Position numbers and translations under genes: made by a program. Below, piece after piece: positions 61,932 to 64,000 of a stretch of 64,000 nt of DNA. Under the pieces are notes generated by a model. That model was not told where the DNA came from. It saw only the letters and a program-made list of their open reading frames with translations, and made no database searches. Numbering within the stretch: the stretch's first letter is position 1; every line of letters begins with the position of its first letter. The DNA is from Butyricicoccus faecihominis (GTDB taxonomy: Bacteria > Bacillota > Clostridia > Oscillospirales > Butyricicoccaceae), in the NCBI RefSeq assembly GCF_024462775.1, contig NZ_JANGCE010000012.1, forward strand, positions 1 through 64,000. The letters are read 5' to 3'.

Positions 61932-63270
61932 CGCGGCGCGGCTGCTCATTGGCGGCACGGGTTCGGGCTGCGGCAAAACCACGGTGACGAGCGCGGTTTT
62001 ACGCGCGCTTGCCCGGCGCGGCGAAAAGCTGCACGCCTTCAAATGCGGGCCGGATTATATCGATCCCATGTTCCACACCGCGGCGATCGGCGTGCCCAGC
62101 CGCAACCTCGACCTGTTCTTTGTGAAGGGCAAAACGGCAAGGGCCATGCTGGCGGACTGCATCCCCGCCGGCGGCGTGGGCGTGGTAGAGGGCGCGATGG
62201 GCTTTTACGACGGCGTTTCGGGCGATACGGACGAGGCCTCCGCCGCCCATCTCGCGCGGGAAACGGAAACGCCCGCCGTGCTGGTCGCCAGACCGCGCGG
62301 TCAGTCGCTTTCGCTCGCGGCGGAGCTTTCCGGTTTTCGCACCTTTGGAGAAAACACGCTGGCGGGCGTTGTTTTAAACGACGTAACGCGGGCCATGTAC
62401 CCCTATTATAAGAAAATAGCGGAAAAGGCGGGGCTGCGCGTATTCGGCCATCTGCCGCCCGTGGCCGAGGCCGCGATACCGGACCGGCACCTCGGCCTTG
62501 TCACGGCGGGCGAAATAGAGGATTTACAGCGAAAGCTCGACCTGCTGGCCGACGCGGCGGAGTCCTGCATCGATCTTGACGGGCTTGTGGCGCTCGCCCA
62601 CCGCGCGCCGCCGCTTATGGACAAGCTTGAAACGCCGCCGCCTGTCACGGCGGGGGCGGTGCGCATCGCGGTCGCGCGGGACGAGGCGTTTTGCTTTTAT
62701 TACGAGGATAACTTCGATCTGCTGCGCGCGATGGGGGCCAAGCTTGTTTTCTTTTCCCCCTTGCGCGACCGGGCGCTGCCCGCCGGGGCGGACGGCCTGT
62801 ACCTCGGCGGCGGCTATCCGGAGCTGCACGCCGACGCGCTGCAAAAAAATAAAAGCATGCGGGAAAGCGTGCGGCGCGCGGTGGCGGGCGGTCTGCCCAC
62901 GGTCGCGGAATGCGGCGGCTTTCTCTACCTGCACCAAACGCTGTGCGGCCGGGAGATGGCGGGCGCGCTATGCGGCGCGGCCGATATGACCGCGCGCCTA
63001 CAGCCCTTCGGCTATGTGACGCTGCACGCCGCGCGGGACAATTTGCTTTGCCCCGCAGGCGGACAAATCCGCGCGCATGAATTTCATTACGCGGCGTCCA
63101 GCCTTGCCGGGGACGGCTTTACGGCGCGCAAGCCGAATGGCCGCGCGTGGCCCTCGGCGGTATCTTCGCCCACGCTGTACGCGGGCTTTCCGCATTTGTA
63201 TTTTCGCTCGAATCCGCTTTTTGCGGAGAATTTTATCCGCCGGTGCGCGGGGATGGAGGCTAAACGATGA
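61921..63270 (+). CDS. cbiA: cobyrinate a,c-diamide synthase CbiA
   Basis: 449 residues. The N-terminal ATP region has GGTGSGCGKTTVTSAVL, followed by the conserved KCGPDYIDPMFH. The C-terminal glutamine amidotransferase half has the active-site cysteine in AECGGFLYL. It amidates the a and c side chains of cobyrinate using glutamine and ATP. It overlaps cobT by four bases. Confidence 0.95.
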   Translation: MANDAARLLIGGTGSGCGKTTVTSAVLRALARRGEKLHAFKCGPDYIDPMFHTAAIGVPSRNLDLFFVKGKTARAMLADCIPAGGVGVVEGAMGFYDGVSGDTDEASAAHLARETETPAVLVARPRGQSLSLAAELSGFRTFGENTLAGVVLNDVTRAMYPYYKKIAEKAGLRVFGHLPPVAEAAIPDRHLGLVTAGEIEDLQRKLDLLADAAESCIDLDGLVALAHRAPPLMDKLETPPPVTAGAVRIAVARDEAFCFYYEDNFDLLRAMGAKLVFFSPLRDRALPAGADGLYLGGGYPELHADALQKNKSMRESVRRAVAGGLPTVAECGGFLYLHQTLCGREMAGALCGAADMTARLQPFGYVTLHAARDNLLCPAGGQIRAHEFHYAASSLAGDGFTARKPNGRAWPSAVSSPTLYAGFPHLYFRSNPLFAENFIRRCAGMEAKR

Positions 63271-64000
63271 ACATCAAAGAGTGCGCGGCGGCCATTCGCC
63301 CCCCTTGCGGGGAGAGCGAGCAGGCGGCTAGACGCCGCTTTTCCGATATCGCGATCCCGCTGGGCAGCTTGGGGCTGCTGGAGGACGCGGTCGTGCGGCT
63401 CGCGGGCATGCAGCGCACGGCGCGGCCAAAGCTCGCAAAGCGCGCGGCGGTGGTATTCTGCGCGGATAACGGCGTGGTCGCGCAGGGCGTGACGCAGTGC
63501 GGGCAGGAGATCACCGCGCTGGTCACCGAAAACCTCAGTAAAGGCAGCACCTCGGTCTGCTGCATGGCGCGCCGCGCCGGTCTGGACGTGGTGCCGGTCG
63601 ATATCGGCGTGGCACAGCCCGTTTCGGGTGCGAAAATCCGGCAGCGCTGTGTGCGGCGCGGCACGGCCGATATGACGAAAGGCCCCGCCATGACGCGGGA
63701 CGAGTGCGTCCGCGCGGTCGAGACCGGCATCGCCGTCGCGGACGAGCTCGCGGGGGAGGGGTACGCCCTTTTCGCAGCGGGTGAAATGGGCATCGGCAAC
63801 ACGACGACGAGCGCGGCGATCGCCGCCGTGCTCACCGGCGCGCCGGCCTCCGAGATCACCGGGCGCGGCGCGGGCCTCTCCACCGAGGGGCTAAAGAAAA
63901 AGATAAGCGCCATCGAGACCGCGATCGCCCTGAACCGTCCCGACGCCGCCGACCCGCTGGATGTGCTGCACAAGGTGGGCGGGCTGGATATCGCGGGTCT
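63267..64000 (+). CDS. cobT: nicotinate-nucleotide-dimethylbenzimidazole phosphoribosyltransferase CobT (5' part)
   Basis: It starts at the ATG at 63267, overlapping the cbiA stop, and is still open at the window end (about 244 residues visible of roughly 350). IPLGSLGLLEDAVVRLAG, VFCADNGVVAQGVTQ and GEMGIGNTTTSAAI are the family hallmarks. It makes alpha-ribazole phosphate for the lower ligand of cobalamin. The gene continues beyond the sequence shown. Confidence 0.95.
   Translation, partial: MNIKECAAAIRPPCGESEQAARRRFSDIAIPLGSLGLLEDAVVRLAGMQRTARPKLAKRAAVVFCADNGVVAQGVTQCGQEITALVTENLSKGSTSVCCMARRAGLDVVPVDIGVAQPVSGAKIRQRCVRRGTADMTKGPAMTRDECVRAVETGIAVADELAGEGYALFAAGEMGIGNTTTSAAIAAVLTGAPASEITGRGAGLSTEGLKKKISAIETAIALNRPDAADPLDVLHKVGGLDIAG

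Overview
The window reads as a chromosomal segment of a high-GC, Gram-positive anaerobe of the class Clostridia, probably a gut Oscillospirales/Butyricicoccaceae-type organism. This is inferred from strong AGGAGG ribosome sites, frequent GTG/TTG starts, ANTAR-type regulation, ribose-type ABC and TRAP uptake systems, and a full anaerobic (cbi) cobalamin operon that also carries the tetrapyrrole genes. No rRNA, tRNA, CRISPR array, prophage or complete insertion sequence was seen.

Layout. 1-5.9 kb (minus strand): a sugar uptake operon (phosphotriesterase-family enzyme, RbsD-like mutarotase, two separate ABC ATPases, lipoprotein, permease). It has its own consensus promoter, followed by a leader with an intrinsic terminator. 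Directly upstream lie a REC-ANTAR antitermination regulator and a histidine kinase whose N-terminus is a degenerate ABC-ATPase. I read this as one system: a transporter-like domain feeding a kinase, whose ANTAR partner would control the attenuator of the transport operon. 8.5-12.5 kb: a short UvrA paralogue and a ROK regulator. 12.7-15.4 kb: a MATE exporter and two iron-sulfur-flavoprotein-like reductases. 15.4-17.1 kb: long repeats in inverted orientation around a small HTH gene. 17.1-20 kb: an aldehyde dehydrogenase and a MerR regulator. 20.4-26.1 kb: an aldolase/dehydrogenase/TRAP operon with a MerR-type 19-bp-spacer promoter. 26.3-33.8 kb: a second sugar operon (IolE-like enzyme, PIG-L deacetylase, RbsABC-type transporter, zinc alcohol dehydrogenase) and a LacI regulator. 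34.4-36.5 kb: an OmpR/histidine kinase pair. 36.6-39.6 kb: ornithine-cyclodeaminase-like and proline-racemase-like genes with a GntR/UTRA regulator. 39.7-43.5 kb: an ABC exporter with a permease-metallopeptidase fusion. 44.0-46.3 kb: an AT-rich patch of small regulators and unknown proteins. 46.4 kb to the end: a cobalamin riboswitch followed by more than 17 kb of mostly overlapping genes.

The cobalamin operon runs cbiMNQO (cobalt uptake), cbiD, cbiL, cbiF, cbiG, hemA, cbiH, a cbiJ-precorrin-2-dehydrogenase fusion, hemC, a cobA-hemD fusion, hemB, hemL, cbiET, cbiA and cobT (cut by the window end). Together these make uroporphyrinogen III from glutamyl-tRNA, methylate it to precorrin-2, oxidise it, and carry the corrin ring most of the way to cobyrinate a,c-diamide. 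The cobalt chelatase and cbiC are not in the window.

Four short elements (165-407 bp) share a roughly 19-bp terminal inverted repeat beginning CCAATGT, and three have 8-bp flanking direct repeats. They look like a MITE-like family with different interiors. A second, unrelated repeat family of a few hundred bases occurs at 15-17 kb and in fragments at 34 and 43.5 kb.
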